This document shows positions 41,746 to 51,100 of a stretch of 56,125 nucleotides of DNA, in pieces. Within the stretch, counting starts at the first letter, position 1. Each line of letters begins with the position of its first letter. The stretch is from Prosthecobacter sp. (GTDB lineage: Bacteria > Verrucomicrobiota > Verrucomicrobiia > Verrucomicrobiales > Verrucomicrobiaceae). The DNA is taken from NCBI RefSeq assembly GCF_020439865.1, contig NZ_JAGRPF010000129.1:1-56125 (forward strand), in the 5' to 3' direction. A model generated the notes under the pieces. That model saw nothing but the letters and a program-made list of their open reading frames with translations, was not told where the DNA came from and made no database searches. A program made the position numbers and the translations under genes.

Positions 41746-42668
41746 CCCAAGACTCCCCCAGCTCTGCCGCCGCCTCCGCGGCCCCGGTGCGCTTCTCTCC
41801 CAGACGCGTATGGACCCTGGCCTATGCGACGATGACACAGCTGATGCGAATGAAGATCCTGCCGTTCCTGCTGGTCTTCTGCGCATTGGTGGCATTGATA
41901 GGGGTTGGAGGCTCCTCGGTGGTCAACCCCGAGCAGCAGCTTAGCAGCTTCAAGAGCATGTCCTTGGGAGTCCTGCAGATTTTCAGCATCGTGTTTGGCA
42001 TCGTCGCCACGGCCCTGCTGCTGCCGAAGGATCTGGAAGACCGCACGCTCTACACCATCCTTTCCAAGCCGGTGCCACGCTTTGACTACGTACTGGGCAA
42101 GCTGCTTGGCGTGCTGATGCTTATCGCCTCCGGCCTGGTCATCATTGATGCAGTGCTGAGCCTCATTCTTTGGACACAGCAGTCAGGACTTTATGACGCC
42201 TATCTGTTCCAGCTGCATCAAACCAAGCAGGACACTCCTGAAGCCATCGCACAGGTTCGCGAGATCGTGGCCCGGCAGGGCCTCACGTGGAATCTGCACT
42301 GGGCGGTGTGGGCCATCTTTTTGAAGGCCTCTGTCGTGACCACCGTTGCCCTGCTGCTCTCCTGTCTCGCGAGCTCGACGCTGTTCACCATAGTGATCAC
42401 CTTTTGCGTCACGATCATCGGCCACGGAGAAGCGCTGATCCGCGAATTCGTGTTTCAGCCGCATCTGGGGAGCACAACGAAACGAATCGCCACACTGGTG
42501 CTGGCCGCCATCTGCCCCGACCTCGCCCAGTTTGACATCGTGGACAGCGTGGCCAACGGCGAAATCGTGCCTTGGGCGGCCGTGTATGACATGACCGGCA
42601 TCGCGGCGCTCTACATGACGGTTTATCTGTTCATCACCCATCTGGTATTTGTGGAGAAGGAGCTATGA
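41742..42668 (+). CDS. ABC-2 type permease
   Basis: A 308-residue membrane protein and partner of the ATPase upstream (4-bp overlap). About six hydrophobic segments: ILPFLLVFCALVALIGVGG, VLQIFSIVFGIVATALLLPK, LLGVLMLIASGLVIIDAVLS, AIFLKASVVTTVALLLSCLA, TLFTIVITFCVTIIG and the last, ALYMTVYLFITHLVFVEKEL. The conserved ABC-2/GldF-like segment LPKDLEDRTLYTILSKPVPR, including YTILSKPV, follows the second helix. The substrate is not readable. It overlaps the TPR gene by 4 bp, so that protein probably works with the exporter. Confidence 0.9.
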   Translation: MTQDSPSSAAASAAPVRFSPRRVWTLAYATMTQLMRMKILPFLLVFCALVALIGVGGSSVVNPEQQLSSFKSMSLGVLQIFSIVFGIVATALLLPKDLEDRTLYTILSKPVPRFDYVLGKLLGVLMLIASGLVIIDAVLSLILWTQQSGLYDAYLFQLHQTKQDTPEAIAQVREIVARQGLTWNLHWAVWAIFLKASVVTTVALLLSCLASSTLFTIVITFCVTIIGHGEALIREFVFQPHLGSTTKRIATLVLAAICPDLAQFDIVDSVANGEIVPWAAVYDMTGIAALYMTVYLFITHLVFVEKEL

Positions 42669-43456
42669 AGCGAAAACTCCAGGCCGCCGCCGTGATGCTG
42701 ATCTTTGGTGGGCTCAAACTGCCGCTGGAGCAGCACGTGACGCATGATCTACGCGCGATGCGCCTGGTGGATGAACCGCTGCACATGGGCGTGGAAGGGA
42801 ACATGGGACAGATGGGTCTTGCAGCCACATTCGGCGGATTACGCGGGTTGATCGCCACCATTTTTCAGCTGCGCGCCCATGTGGAATTCACACGGGTGAA
42901 CTGGGCAGAAGTGGACAAATACTATGGGTTTGTGACACAGCTCCAGCCAAGAGTCGCCCGCTACTGGGAGGAGGCCTCCTGGCACATGGCCTACAATGCG
43001 GCCTCTTATTACTTGTACAACGAGGAGTTGAAACCCGCGCTGCGCGGAAAGCTTTTCCACGACTATGTACAGCGCGGCAACGACATACTGAAAGAAGGGC
43101 TTCGGCTCATGCCTGACAACCCGCGCCTCTGGCAAAAGCTGGGAGACCTGCACTGGAACCGCAGCAAGGATTACAAGGCGTCAGGAGACGCCTACCTTCA
43201 GTCATTTAAACATGGCGGTCTCAATTTCACCGAACGCTTCGCCGCCTATGCCTACGCTCAATCTAACGATCCTGAGTCATGGAAGAAGGGCTACGCCATT
43301 CTGAAACGTCTCTATGACGAGAACAAAGCCACGCCTGGCCTGATCGAGTTTCTGAAGCTGCTGGAGAAGAACCTCCACATCGCTCCGGATATGCGCATTC
43401 CCGATCCAGACCCGGCAAAACAGGCTCCCAAGCCCCCGACAGGGCCGCAAAGGTGA
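42665..43456 (+). CDS. TPR-like protein with N-terminal anchor
   Basis: A 263-residue protein. A hydrophobic N-terminus (LQAAAVMLIFGGLKLPL) may be a signal anchor. The rest is mostly helical, with TPR-like repeats: FTRVNWAEVDKYYGFVTQLQ, SWHMAYNAASYYLYNEELK, DILKEGLRLMPDNPRLWQKL and GDLHWNRSKDYKASGDAYLQ. The C-terminus is proline-rich. The start overlaps the ABC permease stop by 4 bp (ATGA). It likely forms a periplasm-facing adaptor of the transporter; this is inferred from coupling alone. Confidence 0.8.
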   Translation: MKRKLQAAAVMLIFGGLKLPLEQHVTHDLRAMRLVDEPLHMGVEGNMGQMGLAATFGGLRGLIATIFQLRAHVEFTRVNWAEVDKYYGFVTQLQPRVARYWEEASWHMAYNAASYYLYNEELKPALRGKLFHDYVQRGNDILKEGLRLMPDNPRLWQKLGDLHWNRSKDYKASGDAYLQSFKHGGLNFTERFAAYAYAQSNDPESWKKGYAILKRLYDENKATPGLIEFLKLLEKNLHIAPDMRIPDPDPAKQAPKPPTGPQR

Positions 43457-43498
43457 AAGGGCTAAAGGGTTGGCACAATTGACATCCACTCTATCCGG

Positions 43499-43510
43499 GT
43501 GAAATTTCAC
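43499..43510. promoter_or_regulatory. 12-bp perfect palindrome, candidate Rex operator
   Basis: GTGAAATTTCAC is a perfect palindrome directly before the ATG at 43511. Its half-sites GTGAA/TTCAC equal those of the Rex box, but the usual spacer is 4 bp and here it is 2 bp. A perfect -35-like TTGACA (43479-43484) lies 14 bp upstream of it; the matching -10 at 43502-43507 (AAATTT) is poor. A repressor bound here would cover the -10 region, which fits autoregulation. Confidence 0.45.
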
Positions 43511-44140
43511 ATGCTCCAACCAATGCCAGCCAAAATAGACATTCCACGCAAGTCGATCTACCGCCTCTCGATCTACCAGCGCTGCCTGCAGCGTCTGCGC
43601 GAGAACCAGGTGGACACCGTGTCCTCTGCCGCTCTGGCGAAGGCCGCCGGGGTGAAATCCACCCAATTGCGCAAAGATCTGGCCTATTTCGGACAGCTGG
43701 GCACCCGCGGTCTGGGATACAATGTGGACGCCCTGAGCGGCACGATCGGTGAGGTTCTAGGCCAAAACAAACTGCAGCCGGTCATTCTAGTCGGAGTCGG
43801 GAACCTAGGTTCGGCGCTCCTGCGCTACGGCGGATTCCGCAAGGAAGGCTTTGAAGTCGCTGCAGCCTTCGATCTGGCGCCGCGGAAGATCCCGCAGGTC
43901 AGCGTGCCTGTGCTTGCCATGACCGACATGGCGGAGTTCATCCGCCGTAATCATGTGAAGATGGCCATCCTCTCTGTGCCGGCCAACAGCGCCCAGACCG
44001 TGGTCAATGACATGGTGCGCGACGGCATCCAGGCCATCCTGAACTTTTCGCCCACCGTGCTCGACGTGCCGGAGCATGTCGTCGTGAACAGCGTCGATCT
44101 GGCGGTGGAGCTGGAGAATCTGAGCTACTTCATCCGTTGA
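43511..44140 (+). CDS. rex: redox-sensing transcriptional repressor Rex
   Basis: A 209-residue protein (ATG 43511; ATG 43523 and GTG 43499 are alternatives). The N-terminal winged-helix domain is SIYRLSIYQRCLQRLRE and VSSAALAKAAGVKSTQLRKD, with LAYFGQLGTRGLGYNVDAL. The NAD(H)-binding Rossmann domain starts VILVGVGNLGSALLRYGGF, and the C-terminal helix that swaps between subunits is VDLAVELENLSYFIR. Rex represses respiratory and fermentation genes when NADH is low and releases DNA when it rises. Its own leader holds a Rex-like palindrome. It lies 42-54 bp after the TPR gene and may be transcribed alone. Confidence 0.95.
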   Translation: MLQPMPAKIDIPRKSIYRLSIYQRCLQRLRENQVDTVSSAALAKAAGVKSTQLRKDLAYFGQLGTRGLGYNVDALSGTIGEVLGQNKLQPVILVGVGNLGSALLRYGGFRKEGFEVAAAFDLAPRKIPQVSVPVLAMTDMAEFIRRNHVKMAILSVPANSAQTVVNDMVRDGIQAILNFSPTVLDVPEHVVVNSVDLAVELENLSYFIR

Positions 44141-44228
44141 ACCACGGCGCACGCCGTCGGGAACAATGACTTGAAGCAAACGCGATGCCGCTTGCGTTGA
44201 TGTCGGACCCATTCCACCGCACATCGAC

Positions 44229-45116
44229 ATGACCCGTCTCTTTGCCCTTCTGCTTGCATTCACACTGTCCGCCAACGCAGCACATCCGTTCCTATGCTGC
44301 GATTACGGTGGGGGAAAAGTCTGCGTCGTCTCTGCCGAGGGCAAAATTGAGTGGCAGTGGGACTGCAAAAGCCCGCAGGACTGCTGGAAACTGCCGAACG
44401 GAAACTACCTCTTCTGTTTTGTCAGCGGCGCTCTGGAGGTGACCCCGGACAAGAAGATTGTCTGGGAATACAAGGCCCCGATGGATGTCAAAGTCGAGGT
44501 TCATGCATGCCAGCCGCTGCCGGATGGCAATGTGATGATCGTCGAGTGCGGCACCAGCCGGATCATCGAGGTCGATCGCACCGGAAAGATCGCCAAGGAG
44601 ATCAAATTGACCGCCGCGCCAGAGATCAAGCTGCACAACCAGTTCCGCGGCACCCGCAAGCTCGCCAATGGTCACTACCTCGTCTGCTTCAAGGGCGAAG
44701 GGAAAATCGTCGAACTCGATGGCGACGGCAAAGTGCTGCGCGAAATCAAAGTGCCCGGCGATCCGCATGAAGTCGTGCCACTGCCGGACGGCCATCTGCT
44801 CGTCACCTGCGGCGATGGACACAAGGTCATCGAGTTCGACGCCGAAGCCAAAAGCGTGTGGGAGCTCAACGAGAACGACCTGCCCGGAAACACGCTGCGT
44901 CTCATGGCCGGCTGCCAGCGCCTGCCCAACGGCAACACCATCTTCTGTGTCTATCTCGGCCACGGTCACCTCGGCGAACAGCCGCAGGTGATCGAAGTCA
45001 CCCGAGACAAGAAAGTCGTCTGGGAGGTCGCCGACCACACCCAGTTCAAGACGATCAATCAGATCATGCTGCTGGACGTGCCCGGCGATGTGACGAAGGG
45101 CGAAATTCTGCGCTGA
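44229..45116 (+). CDS. exported PQQ-like beta-propeller protein
   Basis: A 295-residue protein with a signal peptide (MTRLFALLLAFTLSANAA). It is made of repeated four-strand blades with the pattern PxGNxLxC...G.vxEx..dgkivWe: LPNGNYLFCFVSGALEVTPD, LPDGNVMIVECGTSRIIEVD, LANGHYLVCFKGEGKIVELD, LPDGHLLVTCGDGHKVIEFD and LPNGNTIFCVYLGHGHLGEQ. That gives about six blades, a small propeller. Similar proteins are common in Verrucomicrobia; the ligand is not known, and the family name does not imply PQQ binding. It ends 7 bp from the convergent proS. Confidence 0.8.
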   Translation: MTRLFALLLAFTLSANAAHPFLCCDYGGGKVCVVSAEGKIEWQWDCKSPQDCWKLPNGNYLFCFVSGALEVTPDKKIVWEYKAPMDVKVEVHACQPLPDGNVMIVECGTSRIIEVDRTGKIAKEIKLTAAPEIKLHNQFRGTRKLANGHYLVCFKGEGKIVELDGDGKVLREIKVPGDPHEVVPLPDGHLLVTCGDGHKVIEFDAEAKSVWELNENDLPGNTLRLMAGCQRLPNGNTIFCVYLGHGHLGEQPQVIEVTRDKKVVWEVADHTQFKTINQIMLLDVPGDVTKGEILR

Positions 45117-45123
45117 AGCGGAA

Positions 45124-46638
45124 TCAATAGCTGCGCGCGAACACCACTCGACGTGAGCTCGGTTTGCCGGTGAGGAAGCACTTGCCCTCCTCGGCATACT
45201 GGTCCCCCAGCGGAATGCAGCGGATGGTGACTTTAAGCTCCTTGCTGAGAGTCTCCTCATCATCGCTGCTGCCAGCCCAGTGCATGAGGGCGAAACCGCC
45301 TTCCGAGTTCTCGGCAAAGAAGGCTTTGAACTCATCCATGGTTTCAAGCTTCTTCATGTTCGAGTCGCGCAACGCCGTGGCACGGGCGAGCAACGCGTCC
45401 TGGATCTCCTCCAAACGCTCGACCACGGACCGGATGAGGTCTTCCTTCGGCACAAATTCCTTCGCCTTCGGGCCCTGGTCACGGCGGCAAACCGCCACGC
45501 TGCGGCTGGTGATGTCACGCGGTCCCATTTCAAGCCGCATCGGCACGCCTTTCTTGATCCACTCCCAGTTTTTCGCACCGCCCTGAAGATCACGCTTGTC
45601 CACATGCACACGAAGCGGCTCGCCCGCATAAGTCTGCGCACGCAGCGTTTTTGCCAGCGCCTCGCAGGCGGCAATGACCTCATCCCGCGTCTCGGGCTTC
45701 GGCGTGACGGGCAGAATGACGATCTGATTCGGAGCCACACGTGGCGGAATGATGACGCCGTCATCGTCCCCGTGCGCCATGATCAGCGTGCCGATCATGC
45801 GCGTGCTGACGCCCCAGCTCGTGGTGTACGCGAACTGGCGCGTGTTGTCCCGTCCAAGGAACTGGATGTTCGCCGCCTTCGAAAAGTTCTGGCCGAGGTA
45901 ATGAGACGTGCCGGCCTGAATGGCTTTCTTGTCCTGCACCATCGCCTCGACCGTGAAGGTCTGCACCGCACCCGGAAAGCGCTCGCGTTCGGTCTTCTCT
46001 CCGGGAATCACGGGAATGGCCAGATGATCACGGAGGAACTCCTCATACACTTTGTGCATCGTGCGAGTTTCCGTGATGGCCTCCTCCTCGGTTTCGTGCG
46101 CGGTGTGTCCTTCCTGCCAGAGGAACTCGGCAGTGCGCAGGAACAGACGCGGACGCATCTCCCAGCGCATCACGTTGCACCACTGGTTGATCAGCAGCGG
46201 CAGATCACGATAGCTCTCCACCCAGCGGGCAAAGGCGGCTCCGATGATCGTCTCCGAAGTCGGACGAATCACAAACGGCTCTGCCAGTTCGCCGGTGGGG
46301 ATCATCTTCGTGGTGCCGTCTTCCTGCTTTTGAGCTTCGAGACGGTGATGCGTGACCACGGCACACTCGGTGGCAAAACCTTCCGCGTGCTGCGCCTCCT
46401 TTTCGAGGTAGCTCAGCGGGATCAGCAGCGGAAAGTAGGCGTTCACATGGCCGGTCTCCTTGAACTTCGCATCGAGCTGGCGCTGGATGTTTTCCCAGAG
46501 GCCGTAGCCCCAGGGCTTGATCACCATGCAGCCGCGCACTTCGGAGTTTTCCGCCATGTCGGCGGCACGAACGACCTGCTGGTACCATTCGGGGAAATCT
46601 TTTTCGCGGGTGGGAGTGATGGCGGTGGCGTTGCTCAT
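45124..46638 (-). CDS. proS: prolyl-tRNA synthetase, eukaryote/archaeal-like type
   Basis: A 504-residue class II synthetase; the ATG at 46638 (MSNATAITPTREKDFPEWYQ) is chosen over a longer frame. It lacks the large insertion domain of the standard bacterial enzyme. The class II motifs are MVIKPWGYGLWENIQRQLD (motif 1), EMRPRLFLRTAEFLWQEGHT (motif 2) and WGVSTRMIGTLIMAHGDDDG (motif 3 region). The anticodon-binding domain (NQIVILPVTPKPETRDEVI) and the C-terminal zinc-type domain follow; it ends in VVFARSY, as in this type. No editing domain means that proofreading of Ala-tRNAPro would need a separate protein. Confidence 0.95.
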   Translation of the reverse strand: MSNATAITPTREKDFPEWYQQVVRAADMAENSEVRGCMVIKPWGYGLWENIQRQLDAKFKETGHVNAYFPLLIPLSYLEKEAQHAEGFATECAVVTHHRLEAQKQEDGTTKMIPTGELAEPFVIRPTSETIIGAAFARWVESYRDLPLLINQWCNVMRWEMRPRLFLRTAEFLWQEGHTAHETEEEAITETRTMHKVYEEFLRDHLAIPVIPGEKTERERFPGAVQTFTVEAMVQDKKAIQAGTSHYLGQNFSKAANIQFLGRDNTRQFAYTTSWGVSTRMIGTLIMAHGDDDGVIIPPRVAPNQIVILPVTPKPETRDEVIAACEALAKTLRAQTYAGEPLRVHVDKRDLQGGAKNWEWIKKGVPMRLEMGPRDITSRSVAVCRRDQGPKAKEFVPKEDLIRSVVERLEEIQDALLARATALRDSNMKKLETMDEFKAFFAENSEGGFALMHWAGSSDDEETLSKELKVTIRCIPLGDQYAEEGKCFLTGKPSSRRVVFARSY

Positions 46639-46776
46639 GGACGGTGATGGGGGAGCGCAGAGTAGAGGCAAACAGCAACCGGTCAAATCCGCCGCGATTC
46701 ATTCGCCTCGGAAAACCACATTTCTGCATTGCCCTGCAAGAGTCGTCCGGCTTACGCTTTCTACCTCACTCTCATT

Positions 46777-47949
46777 ATGCGCCCGCTCCTTTGCCTCGCC
46801 CTCATCGCCACCGCCGCCTTCGCGGCAGACACCCACAAGCTGACCCGTGTTTATGAAAAAATCACCACCGAGCGGCCTATCGCCGTGGTGATTCCCGACG
46901 ACGGCAGTGGTCGCGAGTTTCTCGCGCTTCAGCGCGGGCAGATCCTCATCCTGCCGAAAGACGAACAGGGCACTGAGGCCAAAACCTTCCTCGATCTCTC
47001 CCCACGCGGCATGGAAGCGAAGGACGGTCTGTTTGAAGAAGGGCTCAACGGCCTCGCCTTCCATCCGAAGTTCAAGGACAACGGTCTCTTCTACCTCTGC
47101 TACACGATGCAGATGCCGAAGCGCCTTGTCGTCTCCGAGATGAAGGCCAATGGCGACAAGGCCGACGAGAAAACCGAGCGTACCCTGATCGAAGTTCCGT
47201 TGGTGAACTGGAACCACCACGGGGGCAACATTGTCTTCGGCCCTGATGGCTATCTCTACATCGGCGTCGGCGACAACTCGAAGCGCAACGGCGAACTCAA
47301 GATGTCCCAGCTCAACGCCACGCTCTATGGCAAAATCCTCCGCATCGATGTCAACGGCCGCGAGTATCACAACGCCTACGGCATTCCTGCCGACAATCCG
47401 TATGCGAGCGGTGTGAACGCCCTCCCACAGATCTACGCCAATGGCATCCGCAATCCCTGGGGCCTGAGCTTTGACGCCAAAGGCCACCTCTGGTGCGCCG
47501 ACGTCGGCCAGGACATCTGGGAAGAGATCAACTGGATCACCAACGGCGGCAACTACGGCTGGCAGTTCCGCGAAGGCCCGGCCCCCTTCCCTCTCAACAC
47601 CGACACGCCCCCTGCCGATGCGAAGTTCATCGAGCCGATTCATTCCTACAATCACGCCGAGGGCCTCAGCATCACCGGTGGCATCGTTTACACTGGCAAA
47701 TCGCTGCCCGAACTCCAAGGCGCGTATGTTTACGGCGACTTCGTGATCGGCAAAATCTGGGCGCTCAAGACCGACGACAGCGGCAAAAAACTCTCCAACG
47801 ACCTCCTCTACACCAGCCCGCAGACGCCGGCTGACAACCCGAAGAAGAAACCCACCGTTCTCGTCAAGCCCACCGCCTTCTGCGCCAACGCCGCAGGCGA
47901 ACTCCTCGTGCTCGACTGGAACGGTGCGATCTACAAGGTGGGCAAGTAA
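46777..47949 (+). CDS. exported PQQ-dependent sugar dehydrogenase-like protein
   Basis: A 390-residue protein from the ATG at 46777, which opens a signal peptide (MRPLLCLALIATAAFAADTH). It has the soluble glucose/aldose dehydrogenase propeller signature: EEGLNGLAFHPKFKDNGLFY, VNWNHHGGNIVFGPDGYLYI, GDNSKR, LYGKILRIDVNGREY, IYANGIRNPWGLSFDAKGHL, ADVGQDIWEEINWITNGGN and the end ANAAGELLVLDWNGAIYKV. The HHGGN histidine and the N-R-N-P-W motif are the PQQ and substrate region. It would oxidise sugars or alcohols in the periplasm. Divergent from proS. Confidence 0.9.
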   Translation: MRPLLCLALIATAAFAADTHKLTRVYEKITTERPIAVVIPDDGSGREFLALQRGQILILPKDEQGTEAKTFLDLSPRGMEAKDGLFEEGLNGLAFHPKFKDNGLFYLCYTMQMPKRLVVSEMKANGDKADEKTERTLIEVPLVNWNHHGGNIVFGPDGYLYIGVGDNSKRNGELKMSQLNATLYGKILRIDVNGREYHNAYGIPADNPYASGVNALPQIYANGIRNPWGLSFDAKGHLWCADVGQDIWEEINWITNGGNYGWQFREGPAPFPLNTDTPPADAKFIEPIHSYNHAEGLSITGGIVYTGKSLPELQGAYVYGDFVIGKIWALKTDDSGKKLSNDLLYTSPQTPADNPKKKPTVLVKPTAFCANAAGELLVLDWNGAIYKVGK

Positions 47950-48005
47950 CCGCTTTTTTGCCGTCAGACTGGTTTTGCGTCAATGAGTCATGGGTCGAGG
48001 CACCC

Positions 48006-48043
48006 TTTGACCATATCTTGGCGTTCCTGACCATTCTTTGACC
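48006..48043 (+). promoter_or_regulatory. three direct TGACC repeats upstream of the 1210-residue gene
   Basis: TGACCAT lies at 48008-48014 and 48028-48034 (20 bp apart), and TGACC again at 48039-48043 (11 bp further). The spacing equals two and one DNA turns, so the copies face the same side of the helix, as binding sites of a response regulator often do. No clear -10 element is visible, so this is only suggestive. Confidence 0.25.
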
Positions 48044-48101
48044 TCCATCACTCCCTCGAAAGTCTGCGCCCACATCCGGCGTAGTCCCGCATTATCCCCC
48101 T

Positions 48102-51100
48102 ATGCAGTCTAAAACCACCCTCTCGCTGACCTGCGCGGCTCTCGCCGCAGTGTCCCTTCATGCCCAGGACGCTGGCGAAAAGATCACCTATCAAGACCAC
48201 ATTCGCCCGCTGCTGGAGAACAAATGCTTTTCCTGCCATAACCCCGACAAGAAAAAGGGCGACCTCGACCTGACCAGTTTCGGCGCGCTCATGAACGGCG
48301 GCGGCGGTGGTGCGGTGGTCGATGCAGGAAACGCGGACAGCAGCCGGCTTTGGACGACTTGCGCGAAGAAGGAAGAACCCTTCATGCCGCCCGAAGGCGC
48401 TCCTCTCAGCACCAAGGATCTTGATCTCCTCGCCGCATGGATCAAGGGCGGCATCCTCGACACCAAGTCATCCATTGCCAAAAAGTCGGACAAACCCAAG
48501 GTCGACATGGCCGTCGCGGTCACCGGCGGCAAGCCTGACGGTCCGATCGCGAAGCCCGAGCACGTGCTGCTCGAACCCGTCATCGTCACTCAGCATACAA
48601 CGGCCATCACGGCCATGGCCGCCAGCCCTTGGACGTCACTGATGGCGCTCGCAGCACCGAAGCAGATCCTGCTTTATGACACTGACACCAAGCAGCTCGT
48701 AGGCATCTTCCCCTACGAGGAAGGTTACGCCCGCAGCCTGCGCTTCAGCCGCAACGGCTCCCTGCTTATCATGGGCGGCGGTCGTGCCGGAAAAAATGGC
48801 CACGCGATCGTATGGGATGTGAAGACCGGCCGGCGCATCACCGAAGTCGGCAAGGAGTTCGATCAGGTCATGTCCGCCGACATCAGTCCGGATCACAAGA
48901 TGATCGTCATCGGCAGCCCGTCGAAGAAGGTCAAAGTGTATGACACTGCCACAAGCGAAGAGCTGTATACGATCAGCAAGCACACCGAATGGGTCATGAG
49001 CACCGCGTTCAGCCCGGATGGTGTCCTGCTCGCCACCACCGACCGCAACGGCAACGTCAATGTCTGGGAGGCTGCCAACGGCGGCGAGTTCTACATCCTC
49101 GGCCAGCACAAGGGTTCCTGTGTCGATCTTGCCTGGCGCGCTGACTCAAACATCCTCGCCTCCTGCTCGATGGACGGCACGATCACCACGTGGGAGATGA
49201 ATGAAGGCAAGCAGGTTAAAAACTGGGCAGCGCACGGCGGCGGTGTGCAGTCGGTCTCCTTCACACCTGATGGCAAAATCGTGTCCTCCGGTAACGACGG
49301 CCTCGTCCGAGTCTGGGACGTTAACGGCAACAAGCTTGCCGAGGCGCCTAGCCAGGGTGATCTCGTGACCAAGGTCATCGCCCTGTTCGACTCTAAATCC
49401 GCCATCTCGGCCAACTGGCGCGGTGAGATCAAGATGTGGCAGCTCGGCGCTCCGCAGCTTGTCGAATCAGGCCAGCTCACCAGCAACCCGTCCCAAATCG
49501 CCCAACGCATCGTCCAGGCCGAACAGCGCATGGCCGAACTCACCGGGAAACTGCCTTCGCTGCAGGAAGCCGTCAAAAAGGCAGAGGCCGATACCAAGGG
49601 GCGTGAAGAGGCACTCGCCAAAGTGCGCGCCGAAGTCGCCGAGAACGACCGCCGCAGCAAGGCCTACCCGGGCGAAATCGCCAATGAGGAAAAAGCGCTG
49701 GCCGCCCTCAAAGCCGCCCGCACCAAAGCCGATCAGGACAAGGCCGCCCGCAACGCTGCGATCAAAGCCTTTGGCGAAAAATCTGCCAAGATCGCCGTGC
49801 AGGAAAAAGAACTCGCGCCGGTCGCCGCAGAAGCCGCCAAGCTTCCCGCCGCAGACAAAGCCGTCGCCGATGCCACTGCCGCGCTCGAAGGTGCCAAGAA
49901 AGAACTCGCAGCCAAAGCTGGCGACGCAGCCCTCACCGCCAAGGTCAAGGATCTCGAAGGCAAACTCGCCGCCGCAAAAGCAGCCCAGCAAAAAATCGCC
50001 CCCAGCAAGGCCAAGGCCGCCCAGCTCGCGGACGCGATCGCCAAAGCGAAAGCTGCACTCGGTGCCGCGCCTGCGCCGGTCGCTGACCTTGACAAGCTAA
50101 TCGCCGAAACCGACGCCAAGATCAAAGCGGCCACCGCAAGCATCGCCGCGAAGAAGGCCGAGCTCCCGAAACTGCCAGCGCTCGTCAAAGCCGGTCCGGA
50201 TCGCATCAAGAGCGCCGAGAGCAATGTCGCCACCGGCAAGAACAACCTCGCAGCTGCTCAATTCGCCGCCAAATCCGCCAACGACGAGATCGGTGTCCTT
50301 CAAAAGGTCCCTACTGAACTCAAGGCGGCACAGTTCAACACCGGCGTGCTCGCCGAAAAAGAGAAACTCGCCAAGCTCGAGACTGATTTCAGCGACTTCA
50401 CCGAAGCCAAAAAAGATGCGGAAGCCGCCAAAGTTGCCGCCGCCAAGCGCATTGAAGACAGCAAGAAAGCCATCGCTGAATCCACCGCCGCGCAGCCCGG
50501 GCTCGAGGCTGCTTTGAAGAAACTTCAAGGCGAGGCCGCTGCGCTCGAAACCTCCACCAAGCCAACTCGCGACGCCGATGCCGCCGCCAAGGCCAAGGTC
50601 GATGAGCAGAAGAAAATCATCGCCACCAAGGAAGCGGAAATCGCCGCAGCAGCCAGGGCCAAGGATGACGCCATTGCCGCCGCCAAAAAGGCAGCGGAAG
50701 ACATTGCCAAGGTGATCGACGCCAGGAAAAAGAGCATCGCCGAAGTCAACGCCAAGCTCGCCGCACCTGAAAAAGCAGCCAAGGCCAAGCAGGATGCGCT
50801 GGCAGCAAAAGACACCGCACTCGCCGCCGCCAAGAAGGCGGTTGCTGATGCCACCGCAGATGCCGGTGCCAAAACCGCCGCTTTGAAGAAGGCTGAAGCC
50901 GCCGTGACTCCCGCCAACACCGCCGTTCAAGCCGCGGAGAAAGCCCTCAACGACACGAAGGCAAAAATCGCACCTGCCCAAGCAGCCGCAGCCGCCGCGA
51001 AAAAAGAACTCGAAGCCAAAGCCGGTGACGCCGCCCTTGTTGCCAAAGTCGCAGCAGCGGACAAGGCGGTCGCCGATGCCACCACGGCTCAGGCGAATGC

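Noticed and set aside
44144..44157. ACGGCG-CA-CGCCGT hairpin after rex
   Set aside because: Short stem without a T-run; not sufficient for a terminator call.
47951..47959. T6 run just after the PQQ dehydrogenase stop
   Set aside because: No stable stem precedes it, so it does not qualify as an intrinsic terminator.
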